From NCBI GenBank assembly GCA_947460595.1, contig CANHGS010000001.1, positions 422,080 through 486,079 of the forward strand: 64,000 nucleotides of DNA, written 5' to 3'. Positions 33,692-42,090 of the stretch are shown here, piece after piece. The position numbers and the translations under genes are program-made. The notes under the pieces are model-generated. The model searched no databases, was not told the DNA's origin, and was given only the letters and a program-made list of their open reading frames with translations. Positions within the stretch are counted from its first letter, which is position 1. Each line of letters opens with the position of its first letter. Source of the stretch: Bacteroidota bacterium. Lineage in GTDB: Bacteria; Bacteroidota; Bacteroidia; Chitinophagales; Chitinophagaceae.

Positions 33692-36577
33692 ATGGCTTTT
33701 TATTACAATATGCAACGTTTCTTGTTTATTCCTTTATTTTCTACACTATTATTCAATACTGTTGATGCGCAAAGTGTATCTCCAGTACAGAATGATACCT
33801 TAATAGTGGCTGGGAATAATCCAAAAAATAGTTTTATAGATCAAACTATTCAAGTACCCTTTGCTAACCGAGTTCAACGGAAATATATTACTAGCGCCGT
33901 TTCTTCCGTAAGTGGAGAAGTATTAAAACGGATAAATACACCATTTTTGAGTAATACCTTGTATGGCCAATTAAGCGGTCTGTATGTACAACAATCTGGA
34001 GGATCACCCGGCAATACAGATTACCCTTCATTATTTGTAAGAGGAAGACAAACCTTTCAAGATAATAGTGTATTGGTGCTTGTAGATGGTTTTGAATCAA
34101 ATTGGTTTACATTACTTCCTGAAGAAATTGAAAGCGTTACAGTATTAAAAGATGCGGCTGGTTTGGCACAATTTGGAATGGATGCTGCCAATGGTGCTGT
34201 TGTTATAACAACCAAGAGAGGTGCGGAATCAAAAAAAACCAATATAAATTTTAGTTCACGTTTTGGAGTTCATTCTGCTAGGTATTTGCCAGAGGTAGTA
34301 AACAATGGAGACTACGCTCAGATGTTTAACGTTGGAATTTTAAATGATGGCAGATCAATAAAAGATGGGTATTTTAGAAATGATTCAATTGTTAATTTCT
34401 TCAAAAATCAACAGTATCCTTACCTGTATCCTGATGTAGATTGGTACAATCAAGTTGTTCGTCCAAATGCACTGAGTCAAGATTATACTTTATCATTTAA
34501 TGGGGGTAAAAAAGATGTAAAGTATTTTTTGGCAATGGGTTATGCCGATTATAAAGGATTATATGCAGGAACCGATAATGACAGAACAAGTAATTCTAAT
34601 TACAATCTTAAAAGGTATAATTTACGTGCAAACTTTGATGTAAACATTACCTCTTTTTTAAGCGCTCAGGCAAATCTTCGCGCTACCATGATGGATAAAT
34701 ATTTTCCTAATACACCTGAAAATACTTTGTGGAGATCAATGTCTTTATTTACACCGTATGCGGTTAAAACAGAGAATGGAAAATGGGGTGGTGCACAAGG
34801 TTACGTGGATAATCCTACAGCTTCAATTTTACAGCGTGGATTTCAATCAATCAATGACAGAACTATAGATGCTAATGTTAAGTTGATTGGTAATATGGAC
34901 TTTATTACTAAAGGGCTCAAATTCTTCTGGCAACTAAACTTCAGTAATTTTTTCTACGATACGTATAACAAAACAAGGCCATTGTACTACGACGAAGTTG
35001 TTCCTCGTTTAGACCTTGTTACAACTCCTGGAGTTATTCCATACGATATTTTCACAAGAGGAACGGTAGATAACAATTTTACTATTACACAGGGAAGCGG
35101 TAATCAGTTTAATAGAACAAGTTTGCTGGGCGGTGCAGAATACGAAAAGCAAATTAAGAAACATAGCATTTATTCGTCACTAACTTATTTTCAAGAAAAA
35201 TTCAATGGTGATGGTTCTGATATGCCCTATGCCAAGCAAAGGTTTATGGGAAGAGTAAGCTATAATTATAACCAACGCTATTTTGCTGATTTAAATGTTT
35301 CGTATAGCGGATCAGAAAATTTTCCCAAAGGCAATCGTTTTGGCGTTTTCCCAGCACTGTCTGCAGGTTGGGTAATGAGTAATGAAGAATTTATGTCTAA
35401 TCAGCATGTTATTGATTTTCTTAAATTAAGAGCGTCTGCTGGTTTATTGGGTAATGATAATACAGGAAATGCCGGTAGATTTATTTACAACCAATATTAT
35501 AATGGTACTGGTAATTATTTAGTTGGAAATGCTTTAGGTGTAAATGCACCAATGTTTAATCAAAGTGCTTTAGCTAATCCTAATGTAACTTGGGAAAAAG
35601 CTGCCAGATTTAATATTGGCTTTGAGGCAGTTGTTTTGAAAAAATTAACAATCTCAGCAGACTATTTTAAAGAGAATAGAACTGATATTTTTCTTAACCC
35701 AAACAGTTACACACCTTCTTTGATGGGGGCAAGTTTTAATAGTGTCAATAGAGGAAAAACTAAAACATCAGGTGCCGAATTTGAGTTAATGTATAAAGAG
35801 AAGTTTGGTGCTTTAAATTTTTATGCTGGAGGCAATATTTCCTTTACTAAAAATCAAATAGTTGATATTGCTGAACCTACTCCATCAGATCCCTACTTGA
35901 CTGCAAAAGGAAATCCCATTAATCAACCCTTCGTATTGGAATTTATTGGATTTTTTAAGGATCAAGTTGATATTAGTGCAAGCCCTACCCAACTCTTTGG
36001 AACCGTTGTTCCAGGTGACATCAAATACAAAGACCAAAATGGGGATGGTGTCATTGATAATCGTGATAGAAAAGCTTTTGGCTATACCGCTCTTCCTCAA
36101 ATATTTTATGGGTTTAACATGGGAGGAGATTATAAAGGGTTTGATTTTAATGTAACTATTCAAGGTGCAGCTAAGCGAACTGTTTCTTTATTGGATAATA
36201 ATATGATCATTCCATTTTTGAATGGCGGTGTAAAACCCTCTCCATGGGTAAGAGACAATTATTGGACGTCTGCAAGGGGGGATAACGCAAAATTCCCGCG
36301 CTTGACCACTATACAGAATGATAATAATTATCGCGCTTCTACCCTGTGGCAAAGGGATGGATCTTTTGTTCGAATTCAAAATTTAGAAATTGGTTATACT
36401 ATTTCAGAGAAGATTACTAGAAAAGCAGGAATGAATGCAATTAGACTCTTCTTTAGTGGAAATAATCTATTTACTATTGATAATATTAATGAAATAAATG
36501 TAGATCCTGAGGTCATGAATACTTTTGTACATCCTCCAATGAAAAGTTTCAATTTTGGATTTACGCTTAAATTATAA
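33692..36577 (+). CDS. SusC/RagA-like TonB receptor lacking STN and carboxypeptidase-like domains, second copy
   Basis: Second outer-membrane importer of the PUL, 961 residues. A signal peptide (MQRFLFIPLFSTLLFNTVDA after an in-frame ATG at 33710) is followed, after about 50 residues, by a plug domain with LSGLYVQQSGGSPG and LVLVDGFESNW, without the beta-sandwich and STN domains found in the first SusC. The barrel has SusC hallmarks such as YADLNVSYSGSENFPKGNRFG-like segments (FADLNVSYSGSENF) and the end FNFGFTLKL. It may lack signalling and only transport. The second SusD follows after 38 bases. Confidence 0.9.
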   Translation: MAFYYNMQRFLFIPLFSTLLFNTVDAQSVSPVQNDTLIVAGNNPKNSFIDQTIQVPFANRVQRKYITSAVSSVSGEVLKRINTPFLSNTLYGQLSGLYVQQSGGSPGNTDYPSLFVRGRQTFQDNSVLVLVDGFESNWFTLLPEEIESVTVLKDAAGLAQFGMDAANGAVVITTKRGAESKKTNINFSSRFGVHSARYLPEVVNNGDYAQMFNVGILNDGRSIKDGYFRNDSIVNFFKNQQYPYLYPDVDWYNQVVRPNALSQDYTLSFNGGKKDVKYFLAMGYADYKGLYAGTDNDRTSNSNYNLKRYNLRANFDVNITSFLSAQANLRATMMDKYFPNTPENTLWRSMSLFTPYAVKTENGKWGGAQGYVDNPTASILQRGFQSINDRTIDANVKLIGNMDFITKGLKFFWQLNFSNFFYDTYNKTRPLYYDEVVPRLDLVTTPGVIPYDIFTRGTVDNNFTITQGSGNQFNRTSLLGGAEYEKQIKKHSIYSSLTYFQEKFNGDGSDMPYAKQRFMGRVSYNYNQRYFADLNVSYSGSENFPKGNRFGVFPALSAGWVMSNEEFMSNQHVIDFLKLRASAGLLGNDNTGNAGRFIYNQYYNGTGNYLVGNALGVNAPMFNQSALANPNVTWEKAARFNIGFEAVVLKKLTISADYFKENRTDIFLNPNSYTPSLMGASFNSVNRGKTKTSGAEFELMYKEKFGALNFYAGGNISFTKNQIVDIAEPTPSDPYLTAKGNPINQPFVLEFIGFFKDQVDISASPTQLFGTVVPGDIKYKDQNGDGVIDNRDRKAFGYTALPQIFYGFNMGGDYKGFDFNVTIQGAAKRTVSLLDNNMIIPFLNGGVKPSPWVRDNYWTSARGDNAKFPRLTTIQNDNNYRASTLWQRDGSFVRIQNLEIGYTISEKITRKAGMNAIRLFFSGNNLFTIDNINEINVDPEVMNTFVHPPMKSFNFGFTLKL

Positions 36578-36587
36578 TTATATTTTA

Positions 36588-36597
36588 TTAAACGATC
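36588..36597 (+). promoter_or_regulatory. Variant of the shared intercistronic motif, copy 3
   Basis: TTAAACGATC resembles the two TTTAAAACGATT copies upstream, but lies 18 bases before the susD-2 ATG instead of 4-5. Confidence 0.25.
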
Positions 36598-36615
36598 ATT
36601 ATAACAATTGATGTT

Positions 36616-38415
36616 ATGAGAAAAAATATTCTCCTGATTATTGCAATTACAAGTTTGCTTACTACAGCTTGTAAGAAGAATTTTTTAGATACGCAGATAC
36701 AACAAAATTTCAGCGAAGATCTTTTTCTGAATTCTGGCCCAACTAATCTTAAAGCATTTGGGATGGGGGTATATGATTACTTGCCACAAATGAATAGATT
36801 TGGTGGTAATGCCTTGTTGGCTGCTGGATCAGATGAAGCTGATTATGCGCGCTTTAATAATTTGCAACGTTTTAATGCGGGAGCCTGGGATCCATTCACT
36901 AATCCGGATGATGTTTGGGCAACCTATTATAAAGGCATAAGACACGCTAATTTATTTTTAGAAAAAACAGTAGACTTTAGAAAACTGTTAGTAGTTGACA
37001 CCATTAATAACAAGGCTAATTATGTCTTAGATGTAGATGATTTTATAAAACTAAGAGCAGAAGTTAGATTTTTACGCGCTTATTATTATATGGAGTTGAT
37101 TAAGCGTTATGGTGGTGTTCCATTAGTGAAAAATGTGATTAATGAAAATGAAGCATTTGGAGTTACCAGATCTACTTTTCAACAATGCGTAGATTATATT
37201 GTAGAGCAATGTGATTCATCTTATTTAGACCTAACCAATCATTATATCAATTATGGAATCCCTGCTGGTCAAACAATTGGAAGAGGTGATGCCGGATCAG
37301 ATAATAATAGATTGGGAAGAATAGAAAAGCCAGCAGCAGTTGCCTTGAAATTACGGGCATTACTTTACGCTGCGAGTCCTTTAAATAATGCCGGTGGTAA
37401 CATAGCACTTTGGCAAAAAGCAGCAGAAGCAGCTCAGCAATTATTTACAGATCCTAATTGTGCCCATGTCAATTTTTTGAATACAGCATATAAAGATCTT
37501 TTCATGTCACAGAATACTACCAATAATCTAACTCCAAGAAAAGGGATTAATTCAGGTATTATTCTAACAAGACCATTTCAGCTTAATTCCAATACATTTG
37601 AAAGAGCTAATTATCCGGTAGGAATGGTTAATGGTGGTGAGGGGGCAACTTGTCCCTCGCAAAACTTAGTAGACGCATTTGAAATGCGTACCAATGGGCT
37701 GCCCATTGCTGATCCAGCATCGGGCTATGATGCCAATAATCCATATGCAAATAGAGATCAGCGCTTGGGTTGGATTGTAGTATTAAACGGTTCTACTATG
37801 GGATTGAATAATGATAATACCGTTAGAACTGTTCAGTCTTTTACTGGTGGGGCAGATGCAATTGGTGCAAAAGAAGGAGCAACTACAACAGGATATTATT
37901 TAAGAAAGTTTTGTGTTGAAAATTATAATCTTTCTCTAGGTGGTACAAGAGCAAAAGCATGGATTCTAATGCGTTATGCAGAAGTACTTTTAAATTACGC
38001 GGAGGCGGCAAATGAAGCATTTGGACCTGAAGCCAAACCTACTTTAGCTGGTTCAGTTGCTGTTAGATCAGCTAGAGAAGCTGTTAATTTGGTGAGGGTT
38101 AGAGCAGGTTTACCAGCCCTAAATGCTGGAGTTACCCAAGCTCAATTAAGAGATAGAATAAGAAATGAAAGAAGGGTAGAACTTGCATTTGAAGAGCATC
38201 GTTTTTTTGATGTCAGGAGATGGAAAATTGCAGAACAGACAGAAACAATTCCGCTTGGTGGCATGCGAGTTACCTCTACAGGAGCATCAACTTTTTCTTA
38301 TCAAAAATTTACAGTGGAACCAAGGATATTTACCCCTAAAATGTATTTATATCCAATTCCTTTTACAGAGATTTCTAAAAGTAATGGATTGATTTCGCAA
38401 AATCCAGGTTGGTAA
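36616..38415 (+). CDS. SusD/RagB-family glycan-binding lipoprotein, second copy
   Basis: Partner of the second SusC, 599 residues. Signal peptide MRKNILLIIAITSLLTTA ends in lipobox TTAC (Cys19). SusD elements are clear: FLDTQIQQNFSEDLF after the lipobox, the helix-rich AEVRFLRAYYYMELIKRYGGVPLV, ILMRYAEVLLNYAEAANEAFG, and the C-terminal RNERRVELAFEEHRFFDVRRWK. The heparinase-like gene begins 10 bases after its stop, so the operon continues into the enzymes. Confidence 0.93.
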   Translation: MRKNILLIIAITSLLTTACKKNFLDTQIQQNFSEDLFLNSGPTNLKAFGMGVYDYLPQMNRFGGNALLAAGSDEADYARFNNLQRFNAGAWDPFTNPDDVWATYYKGIRHANLFLEKTVDFRKLLVVDTINNKANYVLDVDDFIKLRAEVRFLRAYYYMELIKRYGGVPLVKNVINENEAFGVTRSTFQQCVDYIVEQCDSSYLDLTNHYINYGIPAGQTIGRGDAGSDNNRLGRIEKPAAVALKLRALLYAASPLNNAGGNIALWQKAAEAAQQLFTDPNCAHVNFLNTAYKDLFMSQNTTNNLTPRKGINSGIILTRPFQLNSNTFERANYPVGMVNGGEGATCPSQNLVDAFEMRTNGLPIADPASGYDANNPYANRDQRLGWIVVLNGSTMGLNNDNTVRTVQSFTGGADAIGAKEGATTTGYYLRKFCVENYNLSLGGTRAKAWILMRYAEVLLNYAEAANEAFGPEAKPTLAGSVAVRSAREAVNLVRVRAGLPALNAGVTQAQLRDRIRNERRVELAFEEHRFFDVRRWKIAEQTETIPLGGMRVTSTGASTFSYQKFTVEPRIFTPKMYLYPIPFTEISKSNGLISQNPGW

Positions 38416-38425
38416 AATTTGTAAC

Positions 38426-40519
38426 ATGAAAAATATTGCCTATGTTTTTATATTATTCTCTATAGTAATAGCATGTAATAAAAAGGATTCTCCAGCTAAT
38501 TCACCTATTAATCCCCCTCCTTCAACTGGAGGAGGGGTTTTTATTAGTTCTGCAAAAATTCCTGTAAGCCCAGCAACAATTTCTGAATGCTTTACCGGAA
38601 TGAAGACAAAAGACATTCACCCCAGACTATTGTTTTCTGCTGCTGAAATTGATCAAATTAAAATATTGGTTCAGTCTGATGCATTTGCCAAAGCTACCTA
38701 TGATAATATTATTTCTAGGGCAAATACCTTATTGTCATCACCCATTTTGACTTATGGATTAGACGCAGCAGGATTAAGGATCAGCAATATTCACACTTTT
38801 TCTAACGATCAACTTCCCTACTTAGTGCTTGCCTATCAGTTTACTAAGGATAGTAGATATGCAGCCCGTTGTTGGCAACAATTAGATGCTATGTGTTCCT
38901 GGCCCGATTGGGGAGCCAATAGACATTTTTTGGATGCGGGAATTGCTGCAAAAGGCGCAGGTATAGCTTTGGATGGTTTATACGACTACCTAACAGCAAC
39001 TCAAAGGCTTAGATTGTATGCAGGGATTAAAAATTTTGTTTTGCAACCCGGCAAAACGCAAATTGAAACCAATACGGGGGTTTGGAAATGGTATTTATCA
39101 AATGATAATTGGAATGGGATTTGCCATGGAGGCATGATTATAGGTGCTCTTGCAGGATATGAATTTGATTCTACTTTTAATGCAAACATTATTGCACAAT
39201 CTGCCAACGGAATAAACAAATACATGCAGTCTTTAGAGCCTGACGGAGCAAGTGAGGAAGGAATGTCTTACTGGAGCTATGGGTTGACCAACACTTTTTT
39301 AGCTTTTGAAAGTTTAAAAAGGTGTTTGAGTACAACATATGGATTAGCTGAAAATGCTGGGTTTACAAAAACGGGATGGTTTCCTTATTTTATGTCCGGT
39401 CCTGTTGGAACCGCTACTATTGGTGACGATTACTTGTATGTAGGAAAAACGAATAAATTTTTGTCCTATTTCTGGTTTTCCAAATATTTTAAAAATGCAG
39501 CACTGGCTAAAGCTCATTATGATGCTTGTTTATCTATCAATGCGCTAGATGCAGAAAAAATGAATGGCTGGACCGATCTACTTTTTTATGACAAATCACT
39601 CGTTTCGCAAGGAAGTGCCACTAATTTGCCATTAGAAGGATATTTGAAAGGAGTTGAATATATGTACTTACAGGAAAATGCAAATAATGATAACGCCTTG
39701 TATGTAGGTATGCATGGTGGAGATAATAATGCAAGTCATGGTCATTTAGACGCGGGTAGCTTTTTCATTCAAGGTAACGGAGAAACTTGGGCACAAGGTA
39801 ATTTAGGTTTAGAATCTCCATACCCTTCGGATTATTTTAATACTACATCACCCTTGTATACTTCTGCCGCAACTAATTCTGCAACTACCAGCGGAAGATT
39901 TTATTATTATCGAGTACGAACAGAAGGAAAGAATTGTCTTGTATTTAACCCCGATGCTAGACCAGAACAGAATCCTTTAGGTAGTGCAACAATGTTGTTA
40001 AAAGCAAATGATGGTGTTGGTGGTTTTTATGTTGCAGATCTACAATCATGCTACAGCAAAGATGTCTCTTCCTATAAAAGAGGCATTAAGTTAAATAGAA
40101 CTACTGGCGTAATTACCGTGCAGGATGAATTCAATCCTTCTATTAATAATTCAACAGTTTATTGGTTAATGCATAGCCCTGCAACTGATGGTCTTATCAT
40201 TAGTGCCAATGGTAAAACCGCCACTATGTCTAAAAATGGGAAAACATTTTACGCCATCATTCAATCCCCCTCTACTGCAGTTTTTCAGAAAATAGATAGG
40301 TCTACTTCTCAAATTAATTATTTAACAGAAACCGCTGGGATTTTTTCTGGTATTATGGCGGGTAAAAATTCTATTAACCAGTGGTACGGAAAATTGCAAA
40401 TTAAATTAACTGGCCTGCCTGTCTCAACCCCAGTTACAGTGAGAGTTGATTTTGTTAAATCAACTTCAACGGTAACTCAACCATTAATTGGGTTGCAGTC
40501 ATGGACAACAAGTAATTAG
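38426..40519 (+). CDS. Heparinase II/III-like lipoprotein, first copy
   Basis: Probable polysaccharide lyase, 697 residues. Lipobox VIAC (Cys17) marks a lipoprotein, followed by a Pro/Gly-rich linker (NPPPSTGGG). An alpha-barrel domain (HPRLLFSAAEIDQIK, PDWGANRHFLDAGI, NDNWNGICHGG with His234, YWSYG) is followed by the beta-sandwich domain with GGDNNASHGHLDAGSFF near 430, the heparinase II/III C-terminal metal-site region. Lyases of this fold cut uronate-containing glycans; family number and substrate cannot be set from the sequence. A GC-rich hairpin with T-run lies inside codons ~30-39. A paralogue is encoded at 43907. Confidence 0.85.
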   Translation: MKNIAYVFILFSIVIACNKKDSPANSPINPPPSTGGGVFISSAKIPVSPATISECFTGMKTKDIHPRLLFSAAEIDQIKILVQSDAFAKATYDNIISRANTLLSSPILTYGLDAAGLRISNIHTFSNDQLPYLVLAYQFTKDSRYAARCWQQLDAMCSWPDWGANRHFLDAGIAAKGAGIALDGLYDYLTATQRLRLYAGIKNFVLQPGKTQIETNTGVWKWYLSNDNWNGICHGGMIIGALAGYEFDSTFNANIIAQSANGINKYMQSLEPDGASEEGMSYWSYGLTNTFLAFESLKRCLSTTYGLAENAGFTKTGWFPYFMSGPVGTATIGDDYLYVGKTNKFLSYFWFSKYFKNAALAKAHYDACLSINALDAEKMNGWTDLLFYDKSLVSQGSATNLPLEGYLKGVEYMYLQENANNDNALYVGMHGGDNNASHGHLDAGSFFIQGNGETWAQGNLGLESPYPSDYFNTTSPLYTSAATNSATTSGRFYYYRVRTEGKNCLVFNPDARPEQNPLGSATMLLKANDGVGGFYVADLQSCYSKDVSSYKRGIKLNRTTGVITVQDEFNPSINNSTVYWLMHSPATDGLIISANGKTATMSKNGKTFYAIIQSPSTAVFQKIDRSTSQINYLTETAGIFSGIMAGKNSINQWYGKLQIKLTGLPVSTPVTVRVDFVKSTSTVTQPLIGLQSWTTSN
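38514..38542 (+). terminator. Terminator-like hairpin inside the first heparinase gene
   Basis: CCCCTCC (38514-38520) pairs perfectly with GGAGGGG (38531-38537) around a 10-base loop and is followed by five T. It is inside the coding region, 88 bases after the start, so it would act only when translation is poor, lowering transcription of distal PUL genes. Confidence 0.35.
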
Positions 40520-40562
40520 GTATATTTTATTTGATAACTTCTACACTATTGAATAAAGCAAT

Positions 40563-42089
40563 ATGAAAAAGCAAACTGCTTACTTTATTTTTCTTATAAT
40601 TAAGAGTGTCATAGGATTTTCCCAAAATGCAGTTGTTCAACAAAAAAATGCTTCCATTAGATTAGAAAAAATTGGGGAAAGTAAAAAAAGAAATATCATA
40701 TTTATTTTAACTGACGATCACCGTTACGATGCAATTGGTTTTTTAAAAACTCAAACATTTATAGAAACTCCCAACCTAGATAAATTAGCAAAAGAGGGAG
40801 CCTATTTACCTAATGCATTTGTTACTACTTCATTGTGTTCTCCCTCTAGAGCCTCCATTTTAACTGGATTATATGCTCACAAACATTTGGTTATAGATAA
40901 TAACAAACCAGTTTCCCAACAATTAGTTTTTTTTGCTCAATATCTTCAGAAAGCTGGGTATAAAACCGGATTTATAGGAAAATGGCATATGGGGGGAGAA
41001 AGTGCAAATCCTCAACGTGGATTTAATCACTGGATATCATTTCCTGGCCAGGGGAGTTATTTGCCTGATGAAAACGGTTTGAATGTTAATGGACTAAAAA
41101 CAAAACAAAAAGGGTATATAACTGACGAGCTAACAGAATATGCCGTTGATTGGTTAAAAACAATTGATAAGCAACAGCCCTTTATGCTTTATCTCTCTCA
41201 TAAAGGGGTTCATGCCGATTTTATTCCACCGGACCGGTTTAAAAATGATCATCTTACGGATAGTTTTATAAAGCCAACTACCATGGATCTAGGTGTACAC
41301 TTTGATCAACCTATGTGGGTTCAAAATCAACGTAATTCATGGCATGGGATAGATTTTCCTTATCATAGTACTTTAGATATTGAGGAATACTATAAACGCT
41401 ACGCAAGAACGTTAAAAGGGGTAGATGAATCTGTAGGCAGTATTATAAGCTATTTAAAAGAAAATGGTTTGTTAGAGTCTACATTGATTATTTATATGGG
41501 TGATAATGGATTTTTATTTGGAGAACATGGATTAATTGATAAACGCAATGCCTATGAAGAGTCAATGCGGGTTCCATTGCTTGCTTATTGTCCCGATATT
41601 ATCAAACCAGGTACAGTAATAAAGGACATTGTGGCTAATATTGATATTGCCCCAACGCTGTTGAATGCTGCGGGCTTAAAAGCGCCTTCATATATGGATG
41701 GAAAAAGTTTCCTTCCACAACTTACAGGAACGTCTATACCGTGGCGTAATGAATTATTATATGAATACTATTGGGAAAGGAATTATCCTCAAACACCTAC
41801 CATTCATGCATTAAGGACTAGTCAATATAAGTATATTCATTACCAAGGAATTTGGGATACCGACGAGCTATACGATATTCTTTCCGATCCATTTGAATCA
41901 AAAAACCTTATTAATGAATTGAGCTTTTCGCCCATAGTAAAAAAAATGAATAGTGATTTATTTGAATTACTAAAACAAACAAAAGGTATGTATTTGCCTT
42001 TGAACAGAGATGAGGGCAAGCAATCTAATAAACGAAACCCTATTGGCTCTAAAGAAGCAAAATTCCCGGCTTATTTATTTAATAATTAA
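40563..42089 (+). CDS. Secreted S1-type sulfatase
   Basis: Hydrolyses sulfate esters from glycans. The 508-residue protein has a signal peptide ending near residue 21 and the sulfatase core: metal-binding TDDHRYDAIG (Asp51, Asp52) and the modification motif Cys92-Ser-Pro-Ser-Arg96 in LCSPSRASILTG, where Cys is converted to formylglycine by a maturase in other sulfatases. The later GKWHMGGE and YMGDNGFLFGEHGLIDKRN segments complete the active site. Maturation would need an anSME or FGE maturase, not in the window. It sits between the heparinase and an unrecognised secreted protein, so sulfate removal is part of this glycan pathway. Confidence 0.92.
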   Translation: MKKQTAYFIFLIIKSVIGFSQNAVVQQKNASIRLEKIGESKKRNIIFILTDDHRYDAIGFLKTQTFIETPNLDKLAKEGAYLPNAFVTTSLCSPSRASILTGLYAHKHLVIDNNKPVSQQLVFFAQYLQKAGYKTGFIGKWHMGGESANPQRGFNHWISFPGQGSYLPDENGLNVNGLKTKQKGYITDELTEYAVDWLKTIDKQQPFMLYLSHKGVHADFIPPDRFKNDHLTDSFIKPTTMDLGVHFDQPMWVQNQRNSWHGIDFPYHSTLDIEEYYKRYARTLKGVDESVGSIISYLKENGLLESTLIIYMGDNGFLFGEHGLIDKRNAYEESMRVPLLAYCPDIIKPGTVIKDIVANIDIAPTLLNAAGLKAPSYMDGKSFLPQLTGTSIPWRNELLYEYYWERNYPQTPTIHALRTSQYKYIHYQGIWDTDELYDILSDPFESKNLINELSFSPIVKKMNSDLFELLKQTKGMYLPLNRDEGKQSNKRNPIGSKEAKFPAYLFNN

Positions 42090-42090
42090 T

